The position numbers and the translations under genes were made by a program. Positions 1 to 9,235 of a DNA stretch of 64,000 nt are shown here, piece by piece; position 1 is the stretch's first letter, and each line of letters begins with the position of its first letter. The notes beneath the pieces are model-generated. The model made no database searches. It was not told where the DNA came from and worked only from the letters and a program-made list of their open reading frames with translations. Origin of the DNA: Lentisphaerota bacterium (GTDB lineage: Bacteria; Verrucomicrobiota; Lentisphaeria; Victivallales; UBA1829); NCBI GenBank assembly GCA_015061915.1, contig SUVR01000009.1, positions 43,357 through 107,356 on the forward strand. The letters are read 5' to 3'.

Positions 1-2
1 AG

Positions 3-200
3 AAATGTATTTCCCCGCTGATACCTCCGTGCTGCAGATTCACTCCGACCTGCTCGACTTATGCGGCGCAGGCATTGATGGTGCATGGACCACTCCGCGG
101 TTCCTGGTTGGCGTTCAAGCGCATTTTGCGGTGTAATCCCTGGGGCGGACACGGTTACGATCCGGTTCCGCCGAAACTGATAAAGGAAAAGAAGAAGTGA
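3..200 (+). CDS. yidD: Membrane protein insertion efficiency factor YidD, 3' part (5' end outside window)
   Basis: Own translation, frame starting at 3: [65 protein letters not shown]; matches the YidD signature CRFTPTCS...[15 protein letters not shown]. Stop overlaps the yidC GTG start (GTGA). Confidence 0.93.
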   Translation, partial: KCISPLIPPCCRFTPTCSTYAAQALMVHGPLRGSWLAFKRILRCNPWGGHGYDPVPPKLIKEKKK

Positions 201-1981
201 AATTTGATAAAGAAACGATCGTTGTGCTGGTCATTGCCGGTCTGATCATGGCGGGTTGGTTTTTTCTGTATCCGCAGTATCAGAAGGAACAGGCGGAAAA
301 GCTCCAGCAGCAGAAAGTGGAGCAACTGAAAAATCAGAATGCGATCCGTCAGCAGAAAGCGGAAGAAGCCGCAAATGTTGTTCCTGCTGTTGAGAAAAAA
401 CCGGTCGTGAAGGAAACAGCGGCTGCCGGAACAGAAGCCGCTGTGAAAACGATTGAAGAAAAAGCAGCATCGGTGAAGGAAACTCTCCCGGTCGCGGCAG
501 ATATGCTGAAACCGGTTGTCCTGGAAAACAAACTGGTCAAATTTACCTTTGATCCTGCTACGGGGACTTTGATTTCCACTGAACTCAAAACATTCAAAAA
601 GAATGTGGGCAGCGCCGAGGGTGAAAACCTGATTTTGAAGCCGGAAGGAGAAGCAAAACGTTCCTTCTATGCGGGCGATGTGCTTTCCACAAAGTCGGGC
701 AGTTTCCATATTGTGGAAGACGGCAACCGTATGATGCTTACCCGTTATCTGCCGGATTTCAAAGTGGAAGAAACGTTTACGCTCCAGCCGGATTCCTATA
801 CGCTGGATGTGACCTATAAAATCCAGAATATATCTGTTCAGCCCCGTGAACTGAAGGATCTGACCTTCTGGGCTGCGGGCGTACCGCCTATCCAGATCGT
901 GTCGGATGACAAGATCAACACGGACCGTCATTACATTGACTTTTCCCTTGCCAATGGCGATACGGACTGGTTTACGCCGGACTTCAGCGAAGATGGCGAA
1001 CTGCATGACGACTATGTGACCAATGAAGCCGCAAAGTGGGTCGGCAGTACCAATAAATATTTTGCCTCCCTGCTGATCAATGAAAGCAACTTCAAAGGCG
1101 GTCTCCGTTTTGATCAGACTCTGCTGAAGAAACAGACCATTCCCTCTGTGGGTGGCGGCGTTTCCGATGTGAAGCTCCTCCCCGGTGAGACGGTCTCCTA
1201 TGCGATGCAGTACTACTGCGGACCGAAGGAACTTTCCCGGGTCGAAGCGTTGGAAGATACGGCACTGGATGCCATGCACATCGCTTATTGGTCCTGGTTT
1301 GAATTTATTGCGCGCCCCATTGCCCGGTTCCTGGTCTGGCTGGGAAAACTGATCGGCAACTACGGGATCGCGATCATTCTCCTGACCCTGCTGGTCCGTG
1401 CGCTTCTCTGGCCGCTGGTGCAGAAGTCCAATAACTCCATGCGTAAGATGCAGAAGATCCAGCCGAAGATGAAAGAGCTGCGGGAAAAATACAAGGACGA
1501 CCAGCAGGAACTCAGTATGCGGATGATGGAACTCTATCGTACGGAAGGAGTCAACCCGCTGGGCGGATGTCTGCCGATGCTGTTGCAGATCCCCATTTTC
1601 TTTGCGATGTATTCTGTGTTTGATTCCGCCGTTGAACTGCGTCATGTTTCCTTCCTCTGGGCGAAGGACCTGGCACAGCCGGACGGCATCGGTCCCGTGA
1701 TCTTCGGGCTGCAGCTGCACCCGCTGATCATTATTATGACAATCCTCATGGTCGTGCAGCAGAAGATGACTCCGTCCCAGATGGAGCCCACGCAGCAGAA
1801 GATCATGATGGCAGTTCCCATTATTATGCTTGTGATGCTCTACTGGCTGCCGTCCGGTTTGACTTTGTACTGGACGATCAGTCAGGCGGTGAGCATTATT
1901 CAGTTGAAAGTCAGTCAGAAAATTGCCGAAAAGGATAACGGATCCGCTGGAGGCAACACAAAAACTGCAAAAGCCAAATAA
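197..1981 (+). CDS. yidC: Membrane protein insertase YidC
   Basis: N-terminal [31 protein letters not shown], periplasmic domain, C-terminal 60KD_IMP core ([49 protein letters not shown]). Confidence 0.97.
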   Translation: MKFDKETIVVLVIAGLIMAGWFFLYPQYQKEQAEKLQQQKVEQLKNQNAIRQQKAEEAANVVPAVEKKPVVKETAAAGTEAAVKTIEEKAASVKETLPVAADMLKPVVLENKLVKFTFDPATGTLISTELKTFKKNVGSAEGENLILKPEGEAKRSFYAGDVLSTKSGSFHIVEDGNRMMLTRYLPDFKVEETFTLQPDSYTLDVTYKIQNISVQPRELKDLTFWAAGVPPIQIVSDDKINTDRHYIDFSLANGDTDWFTPDFSEDGELHDDYVTNEAAKWVGSTNKYFASLLINESNFKGGLRFDQTLLKKQTIPSVGGGVSDVKLLPGETVSYAMQYYCGPKELSRVEALEDTALDAMHIAYWSWFEFIARPIARFLVWLGKLIGNYGIAIILLTLLVRALLWPLVQKSNNSMRKMQKIQPKMKELREKYKDDQQELSMRMMELYRTEGVNPLGGCLPMLLQIPIFFAMYSVFDSAVELRHVSFLWAKDLAQPDGIGPVIFGLQLHPLIIIMTILMVVQQKMTPSQMEPTQQKIMMAVPIIMLVMLYWLPSGLTLYWTISQAVSIIQLKVSQKIAEKDNGSAGGNTKTAKAK

Positions 1982-2007
1982 CGTAAGGATTTTTGGAGAG
2001 TAAGACC

Positions 2008-2889
2008 ATGGAAAACGAAAATGAATTGAATCCCACTGTGAACACAGTTCCCGAAGAAAACACCGCTGCAGAAGAACCGGCAGAAACCTGTTGCTGCTGC
2101 AAGGATGGCGTTTGCTCCTTTGAACCGCCCGCAGAAGCTGTTGAAGCAGCGGAGGAAGCGGCGGAAGAATGTGGCTGCTGCTGCGATGATTCCTGCTGCT
2201 GCGAAGATGCTCCCGCAGAACCCGTGGAAGAAAAGGCGGAAAAGCCCGAACGCGTGGTCATTCCCGTGACGCAGGAAATGCTGGATGATACCCGCACGAA
2301 ACTGGCAATGATGCTGGATTATCTCGGTCTGGAAGCAGAAGTCCGCTCCGAAGCCGGAAACAATAAGATCAACCTGATCGTGTCCAGTTCCGATGCCGGC
2401 AGAATCATCGGCAGAAAAGGTCAGAGCCTGGAAAATCTCCAGTTCCTCCTGAACCGCATGATGCAGAAGAATGATGTGAATTACCCGAAAGTCTATGTGG
2501 ATATCGATGGTTACAGCTCCGGCACGAAGCGCGCCGCAAACGAGCGCGGTGAACGCCCGGAACGCGGGGAAAGAAACGACCGCCGCAACAACCGCCGGGA
2601 TGGCGGCAGAGGCGATCGTCGTGACCGTGGCGGAAAGGGCGAACGCCGCAATGGCGGACGCCGTGACCGCGGCGGCGACGGCTTCGATATGCACGATGAA
2701 AACCTGCGGATGCTGGCTCTGGATTCCGCCAAGGAAGTCCGTCGCTGGGGCGATCCCAAGACCCTGCCTGCCATGAACGCTCATGACCGCCGGATCATCC
2801 ATGTGACACTGGAAAAAGAAGCGGATATTACTACGGACAGCGTCGGTGAAGAACCCAACAAGTCCGTCGTGATCTCCCTGAAGAAGTAA
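2008..2889 (+). CDS. khpB: KhpB/Jag-type RNA-binding protein (KH + R3H) with Cys-rich N-terminus and Arg/Gly-rich linker
   Basis: ATG at 2008 after TGGAGAG. KH signature GRIIGRKGQSLENLQFLLNRM and R3H-like LRMLALDSAKEVRRWGDPKTLPAMNAHDRRIIH; located after yidC as usual for jag. Confidence 0.9.
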   Translation: MENENELNPTVNTVPEENTAAEEPAETCCCCKDGVCSFEPPAEAVEAAEEAAEECGCCCDDSCCCEDAPAEPVEEKAEKPERVVIPVTQEMLDDTRTKLAMMLDYLGLEAEVRSEAGNNKINLIVSSSDAGRIIGRKGQSLENLQFLLNRMMQKNDVNYPKVYVDIDGYSSGTKRAANERGERPERGERNDRRNNRRDGGRGDRRDRGGKGERRNGGRRDRGGDGFDMHDENLRMLALDSAKEVRRWGDPKTLPAMNAHDRRIIHVTLEKEADITTDSVGEEPNKSVVISLKK

Positions 2890-2944
2890 CATTCCCGTTA
2901 CTTTATCATAGAAAGAACAGGCTGCTGTGAACGCTGGTTCGCAG

Positions 2945-3112
2945 CACCCCAGAGGGGTGTTTCTATAGTGCCGCCCAACTGCGCTGCGCTTGTTCGCGGC
3001 ACCCCAGAGGGGTGTCTTACTTGTGCCGCCCAACTGCGCTGCGCTTGTTCGCGGCACCCCAGAGGGGTGTCTTACTTGTGCCTCCCAACTGCGCTGCGCT
3101 TGTTCGCGGCAC
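2945..3112. repeat. About 3 tandem copies of a 55-bp unit containing CACCCCAGAGGGGTG and GTGCCGC...GCGGCAC inverted repeats
   Basis: CACCCCAGAGGGGTG begins at 2945, 3000 and 3055 (period 55). Confidence 0.9.
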
Positions 3113-3124
3113 GGGGAAAAGTAT

Positions 3125-3691
3125 TTACCTCAGCAGTTCATCCAGCTGATCCGGGGAGTGGAAGCGGACAGCGTTCCAGCCCCGTTTCAGACCGGCATCG
3201 ATGTTTTCCTGACGGTCATCGAAATAGAACGCCGGTTTGCCGTACTGTGCTTCAAAATCGGCATAGATCTTTGCGTCCGGTTTCATACTGCCGGATTCGT
3301 AACTGAACACGGCTCCGGTCACCAGATGGCAGAAATCGTTGGTTTTGAGAAAGTGGTCCATGTGGGCTTCGGAGGTGTTTGAAAAATAGATGAAGCGCCA
3401 GCCGCGCCCCACAGCCCGCCGGACGGCATCCGCCATACCGGGGAGGGAGTCGCCCAGCATCCGGTTCCAGATCGTCAGCAGTTCCACAGGACTGAACTTG
3501 TTGTTTGTCATTTTCTGCAGAAGGGCAAGCCATTCGGCGGTTGTGATCTTCCCGGTTTCCAATTGGTTGCAGAGGTCCAGCGTCTCCTTTGCGTGAAAGA
3601 AGGTGCGGAGCAGCCCGAAGCCTTGAACGACCCGTTCCGGATGGATGGAGATGCAGACTCCGCCGATGTCCAGGGCAACGATCCGGTTCAT
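3125..3691 (-). CDS. HAD-superfamily hydrolase
   Basis: MNRIVALDIGGVCISIHPERV..., IYFSNTSEAHMDHF, SYESGSMKPDAKIYADFEAQYGKPAFYFDDRQENIDAGLKRGWNAV: HAD motifs. Confidence 0.88.
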   Translation of the reverse strand: MNRIVALDIGGVCISIHPERVVQGFGLLRTFFHAKETLDLCNQLETGKITTAEWLALLQKMTNNKFSPVELLTIWNRMLGDSLPGMADAVRRAVGRGWRFIYFSNTSEAHMDHFLKTNDFCHLVTGAVFSYESGSMKPDAKIYADFEAQYGKPAFYFDDRQENIDAGLKRGWNAVRFHSPDQLDELLR

Positions 3692-4809
3692 CCGATCCCT
3701 CCGGTGATCTTGAGGACCAGACTTTCCAGTTCCAACCGGGGATCTGCGCCGGTGACCATGCTGCGGCTTGCATCCAGGATCGCCTGAAATGCCCGCACGA
3801 AATCTTTATCCTGAAAACGGACGGCGTTCTCCCATGTCTTAAAGGCGCGGAAGGGGTGCATGGCAAGGAGGGGACTTTCCTGTCCGGTTGCCTTGGCTTC
3901 ATCGGAAAGACGGTAGAAATAGTTGGCGTCTGCGTGTTCGGGGATGTTGAGCTTCTTTCCTTCGCAGCGGATGGAGAGAAGTCGTTGAAATTCTGCGTGA
4001 GCGGCGCCGGTGATCGCCATTTCCGGTCTTGCAGAGCTGCCTTTTTCGGCGGAGATGGTTTCGATGATACCGGGGATCAGTTCCAGCGCTTTGCGGCAGT
4101 TCCGTTCGGCGAGAGCGGTGGCGAATTCCCACGAGATGGCTTCTGCACCGCGGCTGCAGATCTGGAAACAATCATCCAGCGTGATTGCCCGGTTTTCACC
4201 GGCGTATGAGATGAGCTTATCGATTTCGTTTTTCAGTTTGGGGGCATCGGAACCCAGGGTTTCCGCCAGATAGGATGCGGCATCATCGTTCATCCGTTTT
4301 CCGCCGGCGTTCAGGGCGATTTCTTTGATCCGTCGGATCAGGTTCGGCAGATAGCCCTTGCTCTTGACATCCGCCTTTTCAAACCACTCCAGCTTGCCGC
4401 CGGAACTCTGACAGATCTTTTCGCAGAGTTTGTAAAAAGATTTTCTGCGGTCCATCGGTCCGTCAATGATCAATGTTACATCGGCGGGGATCCCCTCTTT
4501 GAGCAGCTCGGCGAGGCGGTCCAGCCGGGACGGCATTTTTTTCGTACTGCTTTCCGCTGCCGCTTCATCGAATTTTGCGAAGTGCTTGAGCCAGACGATT
4601 TTTTCCGGAGAGAGGAAGGAAGGCGTTTCGATGGCGTCCAGCACCTTTTCCAGCACGGGACCCGCCTTTTCGCTTTCGTTATCGCCCCGGATGATCTCCA
4701 GAGCGGAGTTTTCTTCGGGGATTTCTCCACAAAGTTCACGGATAAACTCGTTTGCCCGCTCCTTGATGGAGAAATCCTCGTTTCCTGAAATCAGATAAAA
4801 AGCGCCCAT
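3688..4809 (-). CDS. holA: DNA polymerase III subunit delta
   Basis: MGAFYLISGNEDFSIKERANEFIRELCG... typical HolA start; start codon at 4809 overlaps the stop of the upstream M42 gene. Confidence 0.85.
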   Translation of the reverse strand: MGAFYLISGNEDFSIKERANEFIRELCGEIPEENSALEIIRGDNESEKAGPVLEKVLDAIETPSFLSPEKIVWLKHFAKFDEAAAESSTKKMPSRLDRLAELLKEGIPADVTLIIDGPMDRRKSFYKLCEKICQSSGGKLEWFEKADVKSKGYLPNLIRRIKEIALNAGGKRMNDDAASYLAETLGSDAPKLKNEIDKLISYAGENRAITLDDCFQICSRGAEAISWEFATALAERNCRKALELIPGIIETISAEKGSSARPEMAITGAAHAEFQRLLSIRCEGKKLNIPEHADANYFYRLSDEAKATGQESPLLAMHPFRAFKTWENAVRFQDKDFVRAFQAILDASRSMVTGADPRLELESLVLKITGGIG

Positions 4810-5891
4810 CAGTCCAGTCCGGGTCGGAATGTTTCGTTGCCTTTGAAGGAGAGGATGGTTTCGGCGATGAGCTTTGCAGCGTTTTCTGCATCGCGCAGGT
4901 CGCAAATCTCCACGGGTGTGTGCATATAGCGATTGGGGATGCTGAAGAGAGCGGTGGCAACACCGGCGCGGCTCATCTGGATGGCGGCGGTATCGGTGCC
5001 GCCAGTGGCACGGTGACCGGTTTCCAGCTGGTATGCGAGTTTCTTTTTGTCGCCCAGTTTCATGATCCGCGCAAGGAGAGGCGGGTTGTTGTCTGCATTG
5101 CGGGAGAGTCCGGGACCCTTACCCATGATGAGTGTTCCGTATTCATCAGCACTGATGCCGGGGACTTCGGTAGCGAATCCCACGTCCACGGCGATCCCCA
5201 CATTGGGATTGACGCCGAAAGAGCTGACATTTGCGCCGCGGAGCCCCAGTTCCTCCTGTACGGTACCGACGCAAGCCACGCCCACATCTTTGGAGAGTTT
5301 GCCGGACTCCGCCACGATCCGGAAGGCTTCCGCAATGACGAATGCACCGATTTTATCGTCCAGACCTTTGGAGAGGATACGGTTTTTGGAGAGCATCCGG
5401 AAATTGGCGCGGAATGCCACGGGATCGCCCACTTTGACCAGTTTTTCGGCTTCTTTTTTGCTGGTGGCGCCGATATCGATCCACATCCGTTTCATTTCGG
5501 GGACCTGTTTGCGTTCTTCCGGGGTCTGGAGGTGGATGGGTTTGCGCCCGATCACGCCGGGGATCCTGCCCTTATCCGTGATGATCTCCACTTCGATGCC
5601 GGGGACAGTCAGGGGGTCGATCCCGCCAACGGGACGGAAGGAGATGAGGCCTTCATCCATGACATTGACGACCTGGAACCCGATTTCGTCGTAGTGTCCG
5701 GCGAGCATGACCTGAAATTTTGCTTTCGGGTTCAGACGCGCGATGGAGTTGCCCAGATTATCGACTTCAATATCTTTCGTGTACTTACTGAGGTACTTGC
5801 GGAAGATGGCAGCCTGTTCAAACTCGAAACCGGAGGGACCGGATGCGGAGAGGAATTCTTCCAGAAATTGGGTGCTTGCTTTGGGCAACAT
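4809..5891 (-). CDS. M42 family metallopeptidase
   Basis: SGPSGFEFEQAAIFRKYLSKY, LAGHYDEIGFQV, KGLDDKIGAFV, GTVQEELGLRGA, TGGTDTAAIQMSRAGVAT: M42 metal/active-site motifs. Confidence 0.95.
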   Translation of the reverse strand: MLPKASTQFLEEFLSASGPSGFEFEQAAIFRKYLSKYTKDIEVDNLGNSIARLNPKAKFQVMLAGHYDEIGFQVVNVMDEGLISFRPVGGIDPLTVPGIEVEIITDKGRIPGVIGRKPIHLQTPEERKQVPEMKRMWIDIGATSKKEAEKLVKVGDPVAFRANFRMLSKNRILSKGLDDKIGAFVIAEAFRIVAESGKLSKDVGVACVGTVQEELGLRGANVSSFGVNPNVGIAVDVGFATEVPGISADEYGTLIMGKGPGLSRNADNNPPLLARIMKLGDKKKLAYQLETGHRATGGTDTAAIQMSRAGVATALFSIPNRYMHTPVEICDLRDAENAAKLIAETILSFKGNETFRPGLD

Positions 5892-5980
5892 AGTGTGATC
5901 CTTTCAGTTTGTATTTTTTGTGTTTCTGCTACTATACCAAATATTTTACGAAAATCAAGGGCGATTTTGCTTTTTTCCGG

Positions 5981-8900
5981 TCAGAAAGATACAGCGAACC
6001 CGTACCGGACGGAGAGCAGGGTGCATCGGATCTTTGCGGAGTCCAGATGAATCAGATTGGCGAGGACTTTCCGGTACAGATCCAACTGTGGTGCGTGGCG
6101 TTCCTGCAGGGTCTCCGGTGTTACATCCCGGTCGCTCTTGTAATCCAGGATCTCCGCATCCACGATCGTTCCGTCGTCAGCGAGCCGGATCAGGACCCGG
6201 TCGAAGCACCCGTTTACGATACCGTTATCGAGCGTGGAGAGGAAACGTTTTTCGCGCCAGAGTTCGTATCTGCCCGCCGGCATCAGCAAGGCATTTTGAA
6301 TTTGAGGAGAGCGGAAGAAGCTGCTCAGTAATTGCAGTTCTTCTGCGGCAGTGCAACGGTTCTGCAGGAAGGCGCTGACATCGCTGTCATCTGTATAGAA
6401 TCCAAACTCTGCAAGGATATCGTGCAATCTTGTGCCGAGATCTGCCGCTTTCTGTTCCCGGAAGATATAAGTCTGTTCCTTTTCGTGAGCGGCAGAAGGT
6501 TTGATCCGGCAGGGTCGCTTCACGGGGATGACCGTTTCAATGCGGCTTTCCTCCCGGAGTTTGAGGCGGAAGTCTTTTTCCTGTTTTTCCGCCAGTCCGG
6601 AGGGGGTGAGTTCTTTGTCTTTTCGGGGTGTATCCTTCCGGAACCATTCGGGATCACCGCAGACATAAGAAACACGGACCGGGGATATGAAGTCGTCCGT
6701 AAAGCGCTGCCCCTGTTCGATTTTTTCGCAAGGGCATTTTCCTTCCAGCGCAGCGCGCAGGAAATCGGCATATTGAACAGCGGCGGCATTTTCAGGGGCA
6801 GGATCATTAAAGATGTAAAGTGCGTTTCTTGCCCTGGTTATAGCGACATAAAGATTGCAGCAGTTTTCATAACAGGCGGCGAAGTCAGCTTCTTCGGAAT
6901 ATTTCCGGACTTCGGGCAGCAACGGGATGAAAGCGGAGTTCGGCAGGAATGAGATCCATTGTGCTTCGAGACCGTTTTCATCCTTGCGGATCGCAATATT
7001 GTTGCTGTGTCTCCGTTTGACGATGTTGCCATTAGACCGGGAAGTTTCCGGCATGATCACGATGTCAAAGTCCAGTCCTTTGGATTTGTGTATGGTCATG
7101 ATCTGCACGGTATTGCGAATACTGGACGCAGATTCTTTGAGCAGATCCAACTCAGCCAGAAATTCATCGATCGTTCTGTTTTCCGACTGATCGGCACGGA
7201 GTGCAGCCGTTTCCACGACTTTCATTCTGGAAAGATCAAACGGGGTCATACCGTGAAAGATCTTCATGAACTTGTGTGTGAAGGCATAGAACCCCTGTCT
7301 TGTGATGATCTTCCGGATCTCTTCCGCATCCGGCAGGGATACTTTCTGACCGTCAAAACGGAGCATATCCAGGAATCCCTGTGCCATTTTATCGGCGGGA
7401 TGAGCAGCCAGCCGGAGCATCTGTTTATATGCAGAGAATGCCAGCGATTGAGCGGGATCCAGTTTGCCGTCCACGGTAACATTCAAGCCTTCACCGATGA
7501 GGATGTCCGCCAGTTCTGTGCCGGAATCATTTGTGCGTACCAGAATTCCGACAGTAAGGCTTTTTTTGCGTTGGGGATTGAAGGGATCCAGCTTCCGGAT
7601 CAGTTCTGCAATGGCATACGCCTTTTTCCGGACATCCTTTTCGGGCATTTCGGCCATCATAACGCAACCGGGCTGAGCGGCGGCGGGAGGTGCAGAGGAA
7701 TGAGTCTTGAACTGCATTGCTTCGATGGCTCTGCGGAGCATTCCCTTTTCATCGGCAGGCGGGAACAGTGTCGTTTGAAAGACTTTGTTCACGGTTTCGA
7801 TGACGGGTTCAGAAGAACGGTAAGAGAGTTCCAGAGTGCTGAGGAGATTTCCGTCTGCGCCATCATCTGAGAACTTGTAGTGGTCACAGATCATACCGAA
7901 AAGTTTCGGGTTCCCCTGCCGCCACTGATAGATGGACTGCTTGATGTCGCCCACGAAGAAGAAGGACCGGTTCCGTTCGTCCATATTGTTGTTGATTGCT
8001 TCATCCGCCAGATTGGAAAGGATCTTCCACTGCTGGTTTGAAGTATCCTGAAATTCATCCAGCATATAATGATCGGTCTTTGCATCGATTCGTTCCTCCA
8101 GTGTCACCAGATCGGTGTACGGGATCGCTGTTGCTGTATTTCCGCGGATAAGACAGGTGACATCATTAAATGTCAGGAGACCGGCATTTCTTGCGCTGGC
8201 GGCATAGGTTTTATCAAAAGCGGTAAAGATGTCGTGCAAGGCGCGTGTTTTTGCGGTGATATAATTAAATTCCACGGTCAGGAGGTGGCAGATCAGTTTA
8301 CGGAAAATGCGAGCCAGTTCACTGCCGAAAGTATATACATTTGTTTTATTTTTTGTAGCTCTTCCGAAAGTCAGGTGAATGGGCAAATTGTTGCGGAGCA
8401 GGTCCGGATTTTCGTCAAAAGGCCGGAAGAGATATTTCAGTGATTTTTCATCCAGCTTTTTGACGAACTCATAATTTTCTGCTTTCTCAACGAAATTCTT
8501 AAAGTGTGTCCGGAGACCATCGCTGCTGATCCCCTGGGAGGTCAGGAACGTTTCATTGGAGAGCGTTGCAGTGATATTTTTCAAACTTTCAGCGTCCAGT
8601 TTCATTCCGGGATCGTAAGCGCTCCAGATCTTTTTGGAATTTTTCCAGAGTTCCGGTTCGGGGTTGTCCAGATAGATCGGGTAGGTGTAGCGCAGGAAGT
8701 CCACCATCAGATTTTTCACACTTTTTCCTTCGTTTCCGAAGGAGATCTCTTTCAGATATTCAAGCAGTTCTCTGCGTTTTTCGGGGGCGGCGCCGGCGAA
8801 AAGTTTGAGCAGTGCCTGCAGACGGATCCGGTCATCTTCTTCATCGATCATAGAGATATTACCGGCGATGCCACATTCCATGGGGAAAGCCTGAAGGATC

Positions 8901-9235
8901 TGCATGAAGAAACTGTCGATGGTGGAGATCTGCAGCCGTTCTCTGCAGGAGAGCAGGGAATGCAGGATGCCTTTGAAATCTTCCGGAGAGTAGCCGGGGA
9001 GGATATGACCGTCATTGACTGCATTCCGGATCTTTCCGTCTTCTTCGATCAGTTCCAGCAGTGCATCAATGATCTTATCCAGGATCTCGCCGGCAGCTTT
9101 ATTGGAAAAAGTCAGTGCTACGATGGAAGCAGGAGACGCCCCCTCCTGCATAAGGCGGAGATAACGCATTGCCAGATTATATGTTTTTCCGGTTCCGGCG
9201 GAAGCCATGATTGCCTGATTGTTCTTTTTCATCAT
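5981..9235 (-). CDS. UvrD/AddA-like helicase-nuclease
   Basis: Walker A ASAGTGKTYNLAMRYL, LTFSNKAAGEIL, DEFQDTSNQQW, VGDIKQSIYQWRQG, TIHKSKGLDFDIVIMP, C-terminal nuclease-like DYKSDRDV. Confidence 0.92.
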   Translation of the reverse strand: MMKKNNQAIMASAGTGKTYNLAMRYLRLMQEGASPASIVALTFSNKAAGEILDKIIDALLELIEEDGKIRNAVNDGHILPGYSPEDFKGILHSLLSCRERLQISTIDSFFMQILQAFPMECGIAGNISMIDEEDDRIRLQALLKLFAGAAPEKRRELLEYLKEISFGNEGKSVKNLMVDFLRYTYPIYLDNPEPELWKNSKKIWSAYDPGMKLDAESLKNITATLSNETFLTSQGISSDGLRTHFKNFVEKAENYEFVKKLDEKSLKYLFRPFDENPDLLRNNLPIHLTFGRATKNKTNVYTFGSELARIFRKLICHLLTVEFNYITAKTRALHDIFTAFDKTYAASARNAGLLTFNDVTCLIRGNTATAIPYTDLVTLEERIDAKTDHYMLDEFQDTSNQQWKILSNLADEAINNNMDERNRSFFFVGDIKQSIYQWRQGNPKLFGMICDHYKFSDDGADGNLLSTLELSYRSSEPVIETVNKVFQTTLFPPADEKGMLRRAIEAMQFKTHSSAPPAAAQPGCVMMAEMPEKDVRKKAYAIAELIRKLDPFNPQRKKSLTVGILVRTNDSGTELADILIGEGLNVTVDGKLDPAQSLAFSAYKQMLRLAAHPADKMAQGFLDMLRFDGQKVSLPDAEEIRKIITRQGFYAFTHKFMKIFHGMTPFDLSRMKVVETAALRADQSENRTIDEFLAELDLLKESASSIRNTVQIMTIHKSKGLDFDIVIMPETSRSNGNIVKRRHSNNIAIRKDENGLEAQWISFLPNSAFIPLLPEVRKYSEEADFAACYENCCNLYVAITRARNALYIFNDPAPENAAAVQYADFLRAALEGKCPCEKIEQGQRFTDDFISPVRVSYVCGDPEWFRKDTPRKDKELTPSGLAEKQEKDFRLKLREESRIETVIPVKRPCRIKPSAAHEKEQTYIFREQKAADLGTRLHDILAEFGFYTDDSDVSAFLQNRCTAAEELQLLSSFFRSPQIQNALLMPAGRYELWREKRFLSTLDNGIVNGCFDRVLIRLADDGTIVDAEILDYKSDRDVTPETLQERHAPQLDLYRKVLANLIHLDSAKIRCTLLSVRYGFAVSF

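Noticed and set aside
155-1720. 521-aa minus-strand ORF antisense to yidC
   Set aside because: Shadow ORF on the opposite strand of a confidently identified gene; no recognisable family.
1915-3057. 380-aa minus ORF
   Set aside because: Runs through khpB antisense and the tandem repeats; spurious.
2945-3120. Possible CRISPR array
   Set aside because: The 55-bp units are contiguous identical repeats with no unique spacers and no cas genes nearby.
2968-3382. Small plus-strand ORFs (CAAQLRCACSRHPRGVSYL...)
   Set aside because: Translation of the tandem repeats; no start context or homology.
4920-6050. 376-aa plus ORF
   Set aside because: Antisense to the M42 peptidase; low-complexity translation without family motifs.
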